Below are positions 52,688 to 62,004 of a DNA stretch of 64,000 nt, piece after piece; position 1 is the stretch's first letter; every line of letters begins with the position of its first letter. The position numbers and the translations under genes are program-made. This DNA comes from Bacillota bacterium (lineage in GTDB: Bacteria > Bacillota > Clostridia > Christensenellales > SZUA-584): contig JAEZHF010000022.1 of NCBI GenBank assembly GCA_023416745.1, positions 1 through 64,000 of the forward strand, given 5' to 3'. The notes under the pieces were generated by a model that had not been told where the DNA came from, made no database searches, and was given only the letters and a program-made list of their open reading frames with translations.

Positions 52688-54160
52688 TCACAAAGATGCG
52701 ATACTCGGATAGATGTTCTTATAGATGCTGAAACGTTCCTGATAGATCTGATGATACTTCTCGTTCGGAGTAAAAGTCTTGTCAATCATGACCATACTGT
52801 TCGCAGCTTCTTCAAGGCTTGAAAAGTCACTGCAGGCCACAGCGCACAGCATGGCAAGTGCTGTTGTACCGGACTCCTGCGTTTTGAGCCGATGTACGGG
52901 AATCCCCATAATATCCGCCTTCACCTGAAGAAGCAGTTCTGACTTGGTTCCGCCCCCGACGCATGTCATGCTGGTGATGTTAGTGCCCATACTTTTCAAA
53001 AGCTGGGCATTTTGCAGCATCTCGAAGCAGATACCTTCTATGCAGGCCTTATATATGTCACCGCGCAGAGTGCTGAGCCGCAAGCCCAGAATTGCGCCGG
53101 TGGAGAACGGGTCCATATGAGGCGTTCCGCTTCCTGCAAAATGGGGCAGCACGAACAGCTCGGTCGGCCCATCAGGGCATTCGCTCTCCATCACCCTAAA
53201 GACGCTGCGGCTGTTGGTCTCTTTAGCAAAGTTGCTGCAGAACCAGCCCAGAATGGAGGCGCCTGTTGTACTGAATGCCAGCGTGACATAGGAGCCCTTC
53301 ACTGCGTACGGCTCGATGCAGAAGTTGTTGGCACGCATGTATTCCTTCTGATCCAGCCCGCCCAACACGGTGGTGATGCACTCGGAAGTGCCGATGCCAT
53401 CCACGCACTCTCCCGTTTTTAACACGCCCGCTCCCAGCGCCGCGCAGATCTGGTCGTGTCCGCCGGCTACCAGCAGCACACCCGGGGCTAGCCCCAGCTC
53501 CGCCGCCAGGCTGTCTCTAACCTGGCCGATGATGCTGCCCGGCATCACCGGTGCCGAAAGCATGGATAAACTGAGTCCGAATGCATCCAGCACGCCTTGC
53601 GCCCAGCCATGATTCGTAAAGTCAAAGAACATCGTCCGGGAGGCCAGCGAATAATCGATGCAGCGGACTCCGGAAAGCCTGTAATATATGTAGTCTTCAA
53701 ACAGAAACAGCTTTTCGATTCGCTCAAACAGCCGGGGCTCGTGCTTTTTCATCCATAACAGCTTATTGAGCGTAAACATTGAGCTGACCGGCATGCCAGT
53801 CATATCGTACATCACCTGATCGTCAAACTGCCCGCGGATGTCTGTGACCTCGTCCGCACCGCGCACGTCTGCAAACAGTATACCGTTGCGCAATACACGG
53901 TCATGTTTGTCCAACGCAACGAAGGTTTCTCCAAACGACGCTATCGCGATCGCTTTAACCGGGTCACCCGCTTCGGCTGCCGTACGTGCGATCACATATT
54001 TGACTGTCTGCCAAACAGCCTCGGGATCGATCTCGGCATACCCTTCGTTGGTGCGGACCGCCTTATAATCCTTGTATGCGTATGAACGGATATTTCCGCC
54101 GATATCGAGCGCTGTGGCTTTGCAGCCGGTCGTCCCCACATCAATCCCTAGATATAACAT
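52688..54160 (-). CDS. FGGY-family carbohydrate kinase (xylulokinase-like)
   Basis: ATP-dependent sugar kinase of 490 aa. N-terminal phosphate loop LGIDVGTTGCKATALDIGG, the substrate region FADVRGADEVTDI, GVLLVAGGHDQICAALGAGV, and the FGGY C-terminal motif TCVGGGTKSELLLQVKADIM followed by ESGTTALAMLCAVAC. Resembles xylulokinase, but ribulose, fuculose or other ketose kinases cannot be excluded. Could phosphorylate the xylulose made by XylA or the product of the 3-epimerase. Follows the LacI-type gene by 6 bases. Confidence 0.88.
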   Translation of the reverse strand: MLYLGIDVGTTGCKATALDIGGNIRSYAYKDYKAVRTNEGYAEIDPEAVWQTVKYVIARTAAEAGDPVKAIAIASFGETFVALDKHDRVLRNGILFADVRGADEVTDIRGQFDDQVMYDMTGMPVSSMFTLNKLLWMKKHEPRLFERIEKLFLFEDYIYYRLSGVRCIDYSLASRTMFFDFTNHGWAQGVLDAFGLSLSMLSAPVMPGSIIGQVRDSLAAELGLAPGVLLVAGGHDQICAALGAGVLKTGECVDGIGTSECITTVLGGLDQKEYMRANNFCIEPYAVKGSYVTLAFSTTGASILGWFCSNFAKETNSRSVFRVMESECPDGPTELFVLPHFAGSGTPHMDPFSTGAILGLRLSTLRGDIYKACIEGICFEMLQNAQLLKSMGTNITSMTCVGGGTKSELLLQVKADIMGIPVHRLKTQESGTTALAMLCAVACSDFSSLEEAANSMVMIDKTFTPNEKYHQIYQERFSIYKNIYPSIASL

Positions 54161-54166
54161 GGTAAA

Positions 54167-55216
54167 TCACCACTCTTTATGCTGCGGCGCAGATTCCCGT
54201 ACGATGATGCTTGGCTCCAGCATTATCCTTCTGCGCGTGTTTTCCCTTCCAGCGATCAAATCGCGCAGCATATTTGTTCCCTGGATGCACATTGTCATCA
54301 CCGGCTGGTTAACGGTGGTCAGTGTCGGCGAAACGATGGCGCTGAGGGGAACATTGTCGTATCCGATTACACAAATATCCTGTGGTATGCGGATATTAAA
54401 CTCTCTGAGCTTTTTCATAACACCGAGCGCCATCTCGTCGTTGGTTGCAAATATGCCTTCAGGTCTTGATTTTGCGAGTATCTCTTCAGCTGCCTGATAC
54501 CCCAGCGCTATCTTGTCGTTCTGATCGGAATCCTCACTCGCAATAAAAACATGCTGCAAATGCTTCTGCAGTCCGAATTCCTTGACCGCCAGCAGAAAAC
54601 CCTCGTACCGGTCTTTCAAAGCACGGTTGTACGCCGACTCCGAACAGAATGCGATTTTCGATATGCCCAGCGACACAAATTGCTGCACCGCGAGGAAGCT
54701 GCCCTTGATATTGTTCACCAGAACACACGGCGCTTCAATCTGATCCTCCTGCAGGTTGTCGTCCATGACCACGAACGGCACGTTATAGGTCGCAAGCTTA
54801 CGGAGCAGCTTCTCGTTAGCCAGACCATAACATACCATGACGCCGGCCACTTTCTGCTCAATCAAAGAAGTGATATACCAGTCCTCAAGATCCGGTTTGT
54901 GCATCGTGATGCAGATAAACGTAAACAGCCCATTCTCACGAATAATCTTTTCTGTATATTTAATAATTTCGCTGTAGTAGCTGTTGGTCACATCAGGAAC
55001 GATAATTCCAACTGTGTTCGACTTCCTCAGCTTTAAATTACGGGCGACACTGTTGCGGATGTAACCCAACTGTTCGGCCGCTTCAAAAACCCGCTTTTTT
55101 ACCGGCTCAGAAATATCTCCCGAATTATTCAACACGTACGAAACCGTAGCTTGCGTTACACCGGCCGCCTTGGCGACATCGTTCATCGTGGGCGGTTTAT
55201 TTGTCCTTTTCTTCAT
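54167..55216 (-). CDS. LacI-family transcriptional regulator
   Basis: N-terminal helix-turn-helix TMNDVAKAAGVTQATVSYVL, the hinge SVARNLKLRKSNTVGIIVPD and a sugar-binding core (IAFCSESAYNRALKDRYEGF, EGIFATNDEMALGVM, VIGYDNVPLSAIVSPTLTTV). 349 aa. Lies within the catabolic cluster; CG-centred palindromes of the LacI type occur at three promoters around it, making it the likely repressor. The ATG before KKRTNK is preferred, though its ribosome site is weak. Confidence 0.92.
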   Translation of the reverse strand: MKKRTNKPPTMNDVAKAAGVTQATVSYVLNNSGDISEPVKKRVFEAAEQLGYIRNSVARNLKLRKSNTVGIIVPDVTNSYYSEIIKYTEKIIRENGLFTFICITMHKPDLEDWYITSLIEQKVAGVMVCYGLANEKLLRKLATYNVPFVVMDDNLQEDQIEAPCVLVNNIKGSFLAVQQFVSLGISKIAFCSESAYNRALKDRYEGFLLAVKEFGLQKHLQHVFIASEDSDQNDKIALGYQAAEEILAKSRPEGIFATNDEMALGVMKKLREFNIRIPQDICVIGYDNVPLSAIVSPTLTTVNQPVMTMCIQGTNMLRDLIAGRENTRRRIMLEPSIIVRESAPQHKEW

Positions 55217-55289
55217 GATTATCGCCCTGCCCAGAGAAATTTTCCGTGCCCTTTGCGATGCTGACCAAAGGGCACGATACAATATAATA

Positions 55290-56366
55290 TCAGATAACTA
55301 CCAAGCCCTTCAATTTGTCCCCTTTACCGAATTTCATAAATTGAATGCCTTGTTCCGTTTCCTCGAGAGAGAATTTGTGCGTCACTAACTTGTCGAGCTT
55401 GACAAAGCCATTCTCGACTGCTTTGATTGCCATCGGCCACACCAGCGGTGCCAGCCAGGCAAATTTAATCGTCTTGTCCGACTGAATGGCTTCCAGCGCA
55501 GGCACCTCGATCTTGTCGTCCGCTCCCGGCAGCCCAAAGTATACGATGGTGGCGCCGGCGCCGGATACCGTCAGCGCATCCTGCAGCGCCTGCTTGGAAC
55601 TGGTGGGCACGATCACCTTATCGGCCATTTTGCCGCCCGTCAGCTCACGGATGCGCCCGTTGATGTCGTCCGAATAGTATTTTGATGCCGTGTCCTTCAC
55701 GTTGATCGCATAGTCGGCGCCCAGTTCCAGCGCGACGCCCAGCGGATAATCCCGCGTACCCACGATAGCCACTTTACCCGCACCGAGCGACTTGATCAGC
55801 TGCACCATCATGATGCCGATGGGGCCCGGCCCGAACACCACCACAAAGTCGCCCGCCTTCACGTCCAGCTTCTTCACGGCGTAAGAGCCGCAGGCCAGCG
55901 GTTCAATGATCGCCGCGTCCTCGAAGGACATCTCATCGGGGATTTTGTATACATGGGTGTAATTGAGCTTGCAGTATTCCGCGAACGCGCCGTTCACCGT
56001 TACGCCGGGAACCACCGAGTTCGGGCAGATGTTGAACTTGCCCTCCGCGCACATCGGGCAGGCGTTGCACTGCATTACCGGGTTGCACGTCACGCGGTCG
56101 CCTGGCTTGAACAACCCGAGCGAAGCGGGCAGCGCGCCCACCTCAACGACCTCGCCGCTGAACTCATGCCCCAGTACCAGCGGACCTTTTCCGTCCGCCG
56201 TGCCGAGCGGACTGTGTCCATAGTAATAGGAGATATCTGATCCGCAGATGCCTGTGGCCTTCACCTTGACCAGCACCTCGTTGTCCGCGATCTTCGGGAT
56301 ATCGATCATTTCCATCTTCATGACTTCGGCTTCGTAGAAAACCTGAGCCCGCATCTTACCTTCCAT
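55290..56366 (-). CDS. Zinc-dependent medium-chain dehydrogenase (sorbitol/threonine dehydrogenase-like)
   Basis: Polyol or sugar-alcohol dehydrogenase of 358 aa. Catalytic zinc ligands in ATGICGSDISYYYGH and LGHEFSGEV, structural zinc cysteines in CNACPMCAEGKFNIC, Rossmann motif VFGPGPIGIMMVQLIKSLG. Probably oxidises a secondary hydroxyl of a polyol or sugar with NAD+. GGGAGG is 9 bases upstream. Lies between the barrel-protein gene and the regulator in one operon. Confidence 0.92.
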   Translation of the reverse strand: MEGKMRAQVFYEAEVMKMEMIDIPKIADNEVLVKVKATGICGSDISYYYGHSPLGTADGKGPLVLGHEFSGEVVEVGALPASLGLFKPGDRVTCNPVMQCNACPMCAEGKFNICPNSVVPGVTVNGAFAEYCKLNYTHVYKIPDEMSFEDAAIIEPLACGSYAVKKLDVKAGDFVVVFGPGPIGIMMVQLIKSLGAGKVAIVGTRDYPLGVALELGADYAINVKDTASKYYSDDINGRIRELTGGKMADKVIVPTSSKQALQDALTVSGAGATIVYFGLPGADDKIEVPALEAIQSDKTIKFAWLAPLVWPMAIKAVENGFVKLDKLVTHKFSLEETEQGIQFMKFGKGDKLKGLVVI

Positions 56367-56384
56367 AATAACCGGCCTCCCTCT

Positions 56385-57278
56385 TCAGAATTTTCCGTTG
56401 ATCTCTTTGTCAACGAAGTCCTTGCACTGCGCGGTTACTTCCCACGCATCGCCCCATTCGCACAGGTCGATGGCCCACCAGTCGCCGGTGTAATGTGCTT
56501 TGTCCAGCAGCGCGGGAATCACTTCGTCGAAGTTGATCACGCCGATGCCGAACGGCGCGTGCGTGCTGGTATTCTGCTCGTTGAGCGAGCTGTCCGAGTC
56601 GATCACATGCACCACGCCGATCAGGCCGTCCAGCAGCTCACAGTATTCCACGATGCCGCCTTCCAGCTTGCAGCCTTCTTCGATGTGGTTCGCGCCGACC
56701 ACCGCGCCCATGTGCGCATGGCAGGTGTCGAACAGTATCTTGAAGTTGGGCTCGTTCACCGCCTTGGTCACCTCGGCGACGTTCTTGGGCTCATTGATGA
56801 TGAAGCCCGGCTCAAACTCCCAGACCACCAGCAGGTTCTTCTCCGCCGCGATCTTCGCGCATTTCTTGAACAGGTCCACATAGTAGGCCTTCACTTCGTC
56901 GTACGTCATGCCTTCCGGCAGCACCGGCGGCGCGTCGGAGTCCACACGGATGATGCCAAAGCCCATCTTGTCGCAGAAGTCCACGTTCTTCTTGAAAATG
57001 TCCAGATACTCCTGCCCCTGCTTAAAAGCGTTGACGCTCCACATATCGGCGGCGAAATCCGCCACTTCCAGCTTGTTGTCCGCCAGTATGGCTTTGAGCT
57101 CGGCCATCTTTTCGGGAGTCCCCCAGTCGTCCGGATGCGCGTGCGGCTTGAATCCGCCCAGGCTGATGCCGTCGAAACCCAGCTTATTGAGCCTCTGGCA
57201 CAAGTCCTCAAGCTGAATCGGGTTTTTCGCATATTCTCCAAAAGTATATGCCCAGCTTCCAATCGATACTTTTTTCAT
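56385..57278 (-). CDS. Sugar phosphate isomerase/epimerase-like TIM-barrel protein
   Basis: Barrel of 297 aa. Features: SIGSWAYTFGEYAKNPIQLE, GFDGISLGGFKPHAHPDDWG, and metal-ligand candidates in VVWEFEPGFIINEPKN (Glu), ILFDTCHAHMGAVVG (Asp/His), VVHVIDSDSSLN and WWAIDLCEWGD. The start is the ATG 9 bases after AAGGAG; an in-frame GTG abuts that site and cannot be used. Follows the GH4 gene and probably acts on its product. Confidence 0.87.
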   Translation of the reverse strand: MKKVSIGSWAYTFGEYAKNPIQLEDLCQRLNKLGFDGISLGGFKPHAHPDDWGTPEKMAELKAILADNKLEVADFAADMWSVNAFKQGQEYLDIFKKNVDFCDKMGFGIIRVDSDAPPVLPEGMTYDEVKAYYVDLFKKCAKIAAEKNLLVVWEFEPGFIINEPKNVAEVTKAVNEPNFKILFDTCHAHMGAVVGANHIEEGCKLEGGIVEYCELLDGLIGVVHVIDSDSSLNEQNTSTHAPFGIGVINFDEVIPALLDKAHYTGDWWAIDLCEWGDAWEVTAQCKDFVDKEINGKF

Positions 57279-57324
57279 GGCAACCACTCCTTATCACTTT
57301 TTTAAAAATATCAAGGGAATGAAA

Positions 57325-58746
57325 CTATTTACCGAGTTCACCGAAACGCGCCATGATGGCCAAAGCCGGGTCCACCGGAACATCGGCGCGCTTCACGTCT
57401 TTGGGTATGCTGATCACGGGCGTCTTCTTGATGGCCTTGCCTTCAAAGGCGGGCAGCCACTGCCGCTGCGCCTCCAGCATTTCGCTGCACATCTCCCGCG
57501 CCTCGTTTAAGGTGCACTGTGTGGAGGTCAGCGGGTCCAGCGCGGCGGCCGCGACGATCATCTCCGTGTCGCAGTCCATCGCCGCTTTCACGCCCAGCCC
57601 CTGCACGTTGATGTTGGTCATGTTGAGCGCGGCGCACTGCGGCGGCAGCGCTCCCACCCGCACCGGATGCAGGCCGAGCGCGTCCACGTAGATGGGGCCT
57701 TCAGCGCAGCAGTCATAAGGCAGGTTGGATATGATGCCGTTGTTGCGGATGTTGCCATTCAGCTTGAACACCTTGCCCGTCTCCATCGCTTCCACGATGT
57801 AGGAACCGTATTCGATGCTGCGCGACGGCAGCTCCAGCGGCTCGTTCTCCAGCGCCAGCTCGCTCTCATACTTGTGGGCGACATGCGCGCACCAGTTGTA
57901 GTAAGCGCCGCTCTCGCCGCCGAATGCCGGCTCGTCACAGTAGAGCTCCAGCGCCCGTTTGCTGGAACGGAACCAAGGCAGATATTCGGACAGATGCCCG
58001 GTAGATTCAGTCATGAAGTACCCGAACTGGCGCATCGCCTCACCGCGTACCTTCTCGTTGACATAATAACCCGGCAGCTCGAACCGCTCTTTGAGCAGCG
58101 GATACAGGTCTTTGCCGTCCTTCTTTATCTCGAGGAACCACGCCATGTGATTGATACCCGCGCACAGATAGTCGATCTCGTGCTTGGGGACGTCCACGTA
58201 ACCGGAGATGAGGTCCAGCGTCGTCTGCACACCGTGGCACAGCCCCACAAAGTTGACGCCCGTGGTTCCCAGCGCCCAGCAGACCATTGCCATCGGATTG
58301 ACGTAGTTGAGTATCAGAGCGCCCGGCGCGGCGTACTTCTTCACTTCTTCCGCGATGTCTACGATCACCGGTATACTGCGCAGCGCGCGGAACAGGCCGC
58401 CCGGCCCCATCGAATCGCCGATGCACTGATCAATACCATATTTGAGCGGTATCTTGTAGTCCAGCTCAAACGCCGAAACGCCGCCCACCTGGAACGTTGT
58501 GATGATGAACTTGGCGTCTTTGATCGCGTCTACGCGGTCCGTGGTGACGTAAACGGAAGCCTTAAGCCCGTTGTGCTCAATGACCTTTTTGATATACCGC
58601 TCCACCTGTGTCGATTTATTCGTGGTGAGCGCCATCAGAGCGAATTCAGTATCGTCCATACCCGGCGTGGCCAGTATGTCCAGAATAAGAGTTTTGCAGA
58701 ATACAATACTGCCCGCGCCAATAATAGCAATCTTTCTCTTAGCCAT
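57325..58746 (-). CDS. GH4-family glycosidase (MelA-like alpha-galactosidase)
   Basis: NAD+ and Mn2+-dependent glycosidase that hydrolyses by an oxidation/elimination mechanism. N-terminal Rossmann motif KIAIIGAGSIVFCKTLILDI, GDSMGPGGLFRALRSIPVI, LNYVNPMAMVCWAL, the metal-binding cysteine in VGLCHGVQTT and histidine in AGINHMAWFLEI. 473 aa. First gene of the operon after a promoter flanked by two operators. GH4 members act on alpha- or beta-glycosides, alpha-galactosides or glucuronides; MelA-like is the closest impression. Confidence 0.92.
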   Translation of the reverse strand: MAKRKIAIIGAGSIVFCKTLILDILATPGMDDTEFALMALTTNKSTQVERYIKKVIEHNGLKASVYVTTDRVDAIKDAKFIITTFQVGGVSAFELDYKIPLKYGIDQCIGDSMGPGGLFRALRSIPVIVDIAEEVKKYAAPGALILNYVNPMAMVCWALGTTGVNFVGLCHGVQTTLDLISGYVDVPKHEIDYLCAGINHMAWFLEIKKDGKDLYPLLKERFELPGYYVNEKVRGEAMRQFGYFMTESTGHLSEYLPWFRSSKRALELYCDEPAFGGESGAYYNWCAHVAHKYESELALENEPLELPSRSIEYGSYIVEAMETGKVFKLNGNIRNNGIISNLPYDCCAEGPIYVDALGLHPVRVGALPPQCAALNMTNINVQGLGVKAAMDCDTEMIVAAAALDPLTSTQCTLNEAREMCSEMLEAQRQWLPAFEGKAIKKTPVISIPKDVKRADVPVDPALAIMARFGELGK

Positions 58747-59178
58747 GATCTTCGTCGACCTTTCCGATATTTTATTGTTTAGTGTTATGCCTAATGGCTA
58801 TCAAACCGCTTTTTCCTTGAGTGTAAAACTGTTTGTTGACCCGGACCATAATTTTGTTTACTTGATTTAAGCTCGTTGATTGATAAGGGCTAAAGTATGT
58901 CGCTCCGGGCTGCTTATTCTACCGGTTTTTTGTTTATTTGACTTAGATTATAAACTTGTTAAAAAATAAGGTGTTGGTTTATACGATTAAATTGTATGTT
59001 CATATTATTGCATATATTACGAGTTGTGTCAAGGTTTAATCGTATAAGTTCATTTATTTTTGGTTTAAAGCGGATGACGGTCCGTTAATTTTATAAACTC
59101 CGGAACCAAGAGAGGGTTTGCATGCCCCTCCCGGCTCCGCGATACATGCCTCTGAGATTTAGTGCAGGCCGCAACATT
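58747..59178. other. Intergenic region between GH4 gene and ketose 3-epimerase gene
   Basis: 432 bases without a gene. Holds the GH4 promoter and two operators (58978-59047). A GC-rich imperfect hairpin at about 59103-59140 may terminate the epimerase operon. Confidence 0.5.
58978..59047 (-). promoter_or_regulatory. GH4 operon promoter flanked by two inverted LacI-type operators
   Basis: On the minus strand TTGACA (59027-59032) and AATAAT (59004-59009) are 17 bases apart. TTTAATCGTATAA (59035-59047) lies just upstream of the -35 and TTTATACGATTAAA (58978-58991) just after the expected start. They are exact inverted copies over 13 bases. Two sites 56 bases apart could allow looping. Confidence 0.68.
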
Positions 59179-60021
59179 TTACAGGTATTTCCGTATGAAT
59201 TCGAGGCCCTTGACCGCTATCTCATCAGTATTCTCAACAAACGGACGCCACAGTCTCAGCAGCGGCAGCGTTTCCGGAACATTCGCGTTGAAGGCCTCAA
59301 CCACCACGCAACCCTCGTAGCCGCCCTTCTTCAAAGTTTCGAACACCTCAGGCGATATAGCATGACCGTATCCGGGTATGCCTCTGTTGTTTTCCGAGAT
59401 ATGCACATGGTGTATCTTATCGATCACTTTCGCCCACGCCTGCGCTGTATTGTATTCTTCAATATTGCTGTGATGCGTGTCTGCCAGAATCCCCATTGTG
59501 TCCACGCCAACCTCTTCGCAGAACTCATAAGCCTGCTCCACGGAATTCAGCAGATACATCTCAAAACGATTCAGCGGTTCAGCCGCCAACTTGATGCCTT
59601 TTTCCTTTGCGAGAAGTGCACATTCCCGCAGCCCTTCCACAGCATATTTGCGTTCATCGGCGGAAGGTCCCGTCTGCGTGGTGTTGCATAGTCCCTGAAA
59701 CATCGGTCCGCTGAACACCTTGGCACCAAGATCGCTGGCTTTGCCAATGCAGCTTTTCAGGAAGCCGATCGCTTTCTGGCGCATGGCGGGATCCGGGCTG
59801 ATGATGTCCATATCCGACGCCACATAAACGTCCAGTGCACACGGCTGAAGCATAAGCTCCTGGGCTTTTCGAGCAAAGAGGCTGACTTCTTTGGCATCCA
59901 GCCCTCCCACGCCGATCTCAAACGCGTCGTAGCCCCAATCTTTGATCTTGTTAAGGATAGGGCTATGCTTTGCAAATTCCGGAGTTGCTGTCCACAACAA
60001 AAGGTTAATGCCAACTTTCAT
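59179..60021 (-). CDS. Ketose 3-epimerase (D-tagatose/D-psicose 3-epimerase family)
   Basis: Homodimer-forming TIM barrel of 280 aa. Family metal-binding set is visible: Glu in KLAAEPLNRFEMYLLNSVEQ, Asp/His in MGILADTHHSNIEEYN, His in HVHISENNRGIPGYGH and Glu in GCVVVEAFN. Opening MKVGINLLLWTA is typical. Interconverts ketoses differing at C3, such as fructose and psicose or xylulose and ribulose. It is last in an operon with an Rpe-like epimerase and a zinc dehydrogenase. Confidence 0.9.
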   Translation of the reverse strand: MKVGINLLLWTATPEFAKHSPILNKIKDWGYDAFEIGVGGLDAKEVSLFARKAQELMLQPCALDVYVASDMDIISPDPAMRQKAIGFLKSCIGKASDLGAKVFSGPMFQGLCNTTQTGPSADERKYAVEGLRECALLAKEKGIKLAAEPLNRFEMYLLNSVEQAYEFCEEVGVDTMGILADTHHSNIEEYNTAQAWAKVIDKIHHVHISENNRGIPGYGHAISPEVFETLKKGGYEGCVVVEAFNANVPETLPLLRLWRPFVENTDEIAVKGLEFIRKYL

Positions 60022-60061
60022 AGTGAATCTCCTTCTTTCATTTTATTGAAACGATTTATGG

Positions 60062-60718
60062 TTAACCGATTGCGGCACGCAACTCGGCAGCACATTCCTC
60101 AAGGTCTCGGCCTTCTATAAACAAGCTGGATGTTCCGGCGACATAGATATCCGCTCCGGCTGCCCGCATCTTTCTGGCATTTTCTATGCTGACATTGCCA
60201 TCCACCATTATCCGGACATCACGTCCGTCCAGCAGCTGCCTGACATTAGCTATCTTCTCCAATGTCGCCGGGACAAGCTTCTGGCCGGCAAAACCGGGGT
60301 TCACCGTCATCACCAACACCACACCGATGTCGTCTATCACATAGCGCAGCGCATCGATGGGCGTTGCGGGATTGAGCGCCACCGCAGCCGTCGCGCCAGT
60401 ATCTTTGATTTGCTGCAAAGTTCTTTGCAGATGGCAGGTCGCCTCCGCGTGTACGCTGATGATATCGCCTTTACGCGGTTCAAATATGCTGATGTGCCGC
60501 TCAGGTTCACAGACCATCAGGTGTATATCACACGGTATATCCGACATCCTTCGGATATTTCTCACAAAGTCCGGCCCCAGCGTAAAGTTAGGAACAAACC
60601 GGCCGTCCATGATATCGATGTGCAGATATTCAATCTTTGCCTGCTCCAGCTTTTTGATGCTTCCTCTGATGTCCGCAAAATCGACGCACATCAGAGAGGC
60701 TGCAATTTTTCCTGCCAT
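60062..60718 (-). CDS. Ribulose-phosphate/allulose-6-phosphate 3-epimerase-like protein
   Basis: Rpe-superfamily TIM barrel of 218 aa: KIAASLMCVDFADIRGSIKK, LHIDIMDGRFVPNFTLGP, CDIHLMVCEP, MTVNPGFAGQKLVP and IMVDGNVSIENARKM with the metal and catalytic residues in place. A housekeeping Rpe usually sits elsewhere, so this copy in a sugar operon is more likely AlsE-like, acting on a sugar phosphate from the same pathway. The exact substrate is not determined. Confidence 0.88.
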   Translation of the reverse strand: MAGKIAASLMCVDFADIRGSIKKLEQAKIEYLHIDIMDGRFVPNFTLGPDFVRNIRRMSDIPCDIHLMVCEPERHISIFEPRKGDIISVHAEATCHLQRTLQQIKDTGATAAVALNPATPIDALRYVIDDIGVVLVMTVNPGFAGQKLVPATLEKIANVRQLLDGRDVRIMVDGNVSIENARKMRAAGADIYVAGTSSLFIEGRDLEECAAELRAAIG

Positions 60719-60730
60719 GCCAACCTCCGC

Positions 60731-61768
60731 TTATGGATTGACGACCACGCGCATACCCTCGTGCCCTTCCGCGGCATCAAACGCCTCGTTGATATCATCC
60801 AGGCTGAAGTGATGCGATATGTAGTCGTTAACGTTAATCGCTCCCGATGCGATAAGCTCGACCGCCTTGCCGTGGTGGATGGGCAACGCGCCATGTGCGC
60901 CATGCACAAAAAGCTCCTTGTAGTGAATGATATTTGTATCCAGCGTTACCATGGATTTATCCTTGGGCAACCCGCCAAACAGATTGACGCGCGCGCGGTT
61001 TTTGGCCATATGGATAGCGTCCGCCTGCGCCTGCGGGCTTGGATTGGCCGTTATCACCACATCCGCACCCAAACCGTTCGTCTCGTCCAGCACCCGCGCA
61101 ACCGCGTCTTCTTCCGAAGAAAGCACGTAGACATCTGCGCCGAAACGCCGCGCGTATTCCAGCCGCGCTTTTGAGCGCTGTACAACGATCACCTTGGTCG
61201 CCCCCATTCGCCGCGCCACGCCGATGATCATGCACCCAATTGGCCCGGCGCCAATGATGACGACGGAATCCCCCAGACGAATATTGGAAAGCTCCAGCGC
61301 GTTGAGCACACACCCCAGAGGCTCAGCCATGGCCGCCTCATCATACGAAACGTGCTCGGGGATTTTGTGTACCGGTCCAAAATTGACGACAATCCGGTTT
61401 AGCAGCACATATTCGGCAAAGCCGCCAGCAAACTGATAACCCATCGCATAGTTTATCTGGCAGTTATTCCCGATTCCCGCCTCACAAAACGCACATTCGC
61501 CGCACGGCACATCTGCGCCTATCGCTACCCTGTCGCCTTCCTTAAATTTCGTGACGTTTTTCCCAACCTTGACAACCTGTCCCGCAATCTCATGCCCGAT
61601 AATCTGCGGCATTTGAACACGGCTGTTTCCGCTGTGATAGATTCGGATGTCTGATCCGCATACGGCACAAGCCTTAACGCGCACGAGAACGCTGTCCTGA
61701 TCAACCTCGGGAGTGGGCACTTCCTTGACGACCAGTTTATTATAGTCTTCCAATACAGCTGCTTTCAT
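60731..61768 (-). CDS. Zinc-dependent medium-chain dehydrogenase
   Basis: Second MDR dehydrogenase of the region, 345 aa. Catalytic zinc site KACAVCGSDIRIYHSG and GHEIAGQVV, structural cysteines CGECAFCEAGIGNNC, Rossmann motif VIIGAGPIGCMIIGVARRMG. Closest impression is sorbitol or L-threonine dehydrogenase-like, acting on a sugar alcohol. Start at the ATG 9 bases after GGAGG. First gene of an operon with Rpe-like and ketose 3-epimerases, behind a LacI-type operator. Confidence 0.92.
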   Translation of the reverse strand: MKAAVLEDYNKLVVKEVPTPEVDQDSVLVRVKACAVCGSDIRIYHSGNSRVQMPQIIGHEIAGQVVKVGKNVTKFKEGDRVAIGADVPCGECAFCEAGIGNNCQINYAMGYQFAGGFAEYVLLNRIVVNFGPVHKIPEHVSYDEAAMAEPLGCVLNALELSNIRLGDSVVIIGAGPIGCMIIGVARRMGATKVIVVQRSKARLEYARRFGADVYVLSSEEDAVARVLDETNGLGADVVITANPSPQAQADAIHMAKNRARVNLFGGLPKDKSMVTLDTNIIHYKELFVHGAHGALPIHHGKAVELIASGAINVNDYISHHFSLDDINEAFDAAEGHEGMRVVVNP

Positions 61769-61954
61769 AGGTGCCAACCTCCATATATTAGTCGATAAAA
61801 ACCATAACTAGCTGTAGATTTCCGTTTGTCCCATATCATTCTCAATGTATCCCGGCAGTTTTTCAGAGGCACACGGACTTCCTCGTATATAGGGTCACCA
61901 ACATTGTGCAAACAAATGCCTTCAATATTCGAAACTCCTAGGTGGGTTTAAGAT

Positions 61955-62004
61955 TTATACGTATAAGTTATTCTCATTATAACAGATAGGTATGCGAATT
62001 TCCA
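61955..62004 (-). promoter_or_regulatory. Promoter with perfect LacI-type operator for the dehydrogenase-epimerase operon
   Basis: On the minus strand TGGAAA (61999-62004) and TATAAT (61976-61981) are 17 bases apart. The perfect palindrome TTATACGTATAA (61955-61966) lies directly after the expected start near 61969. The untranslated leader to the ATG would be about 200 bases. Confidence 0.7.

Noticed and set aside
57667..58782. 371-codon plus-strand frame opposite the GH4 gene
   Set aside because: No domain; GH4 metal and NAD motifs are all on the minus strand.
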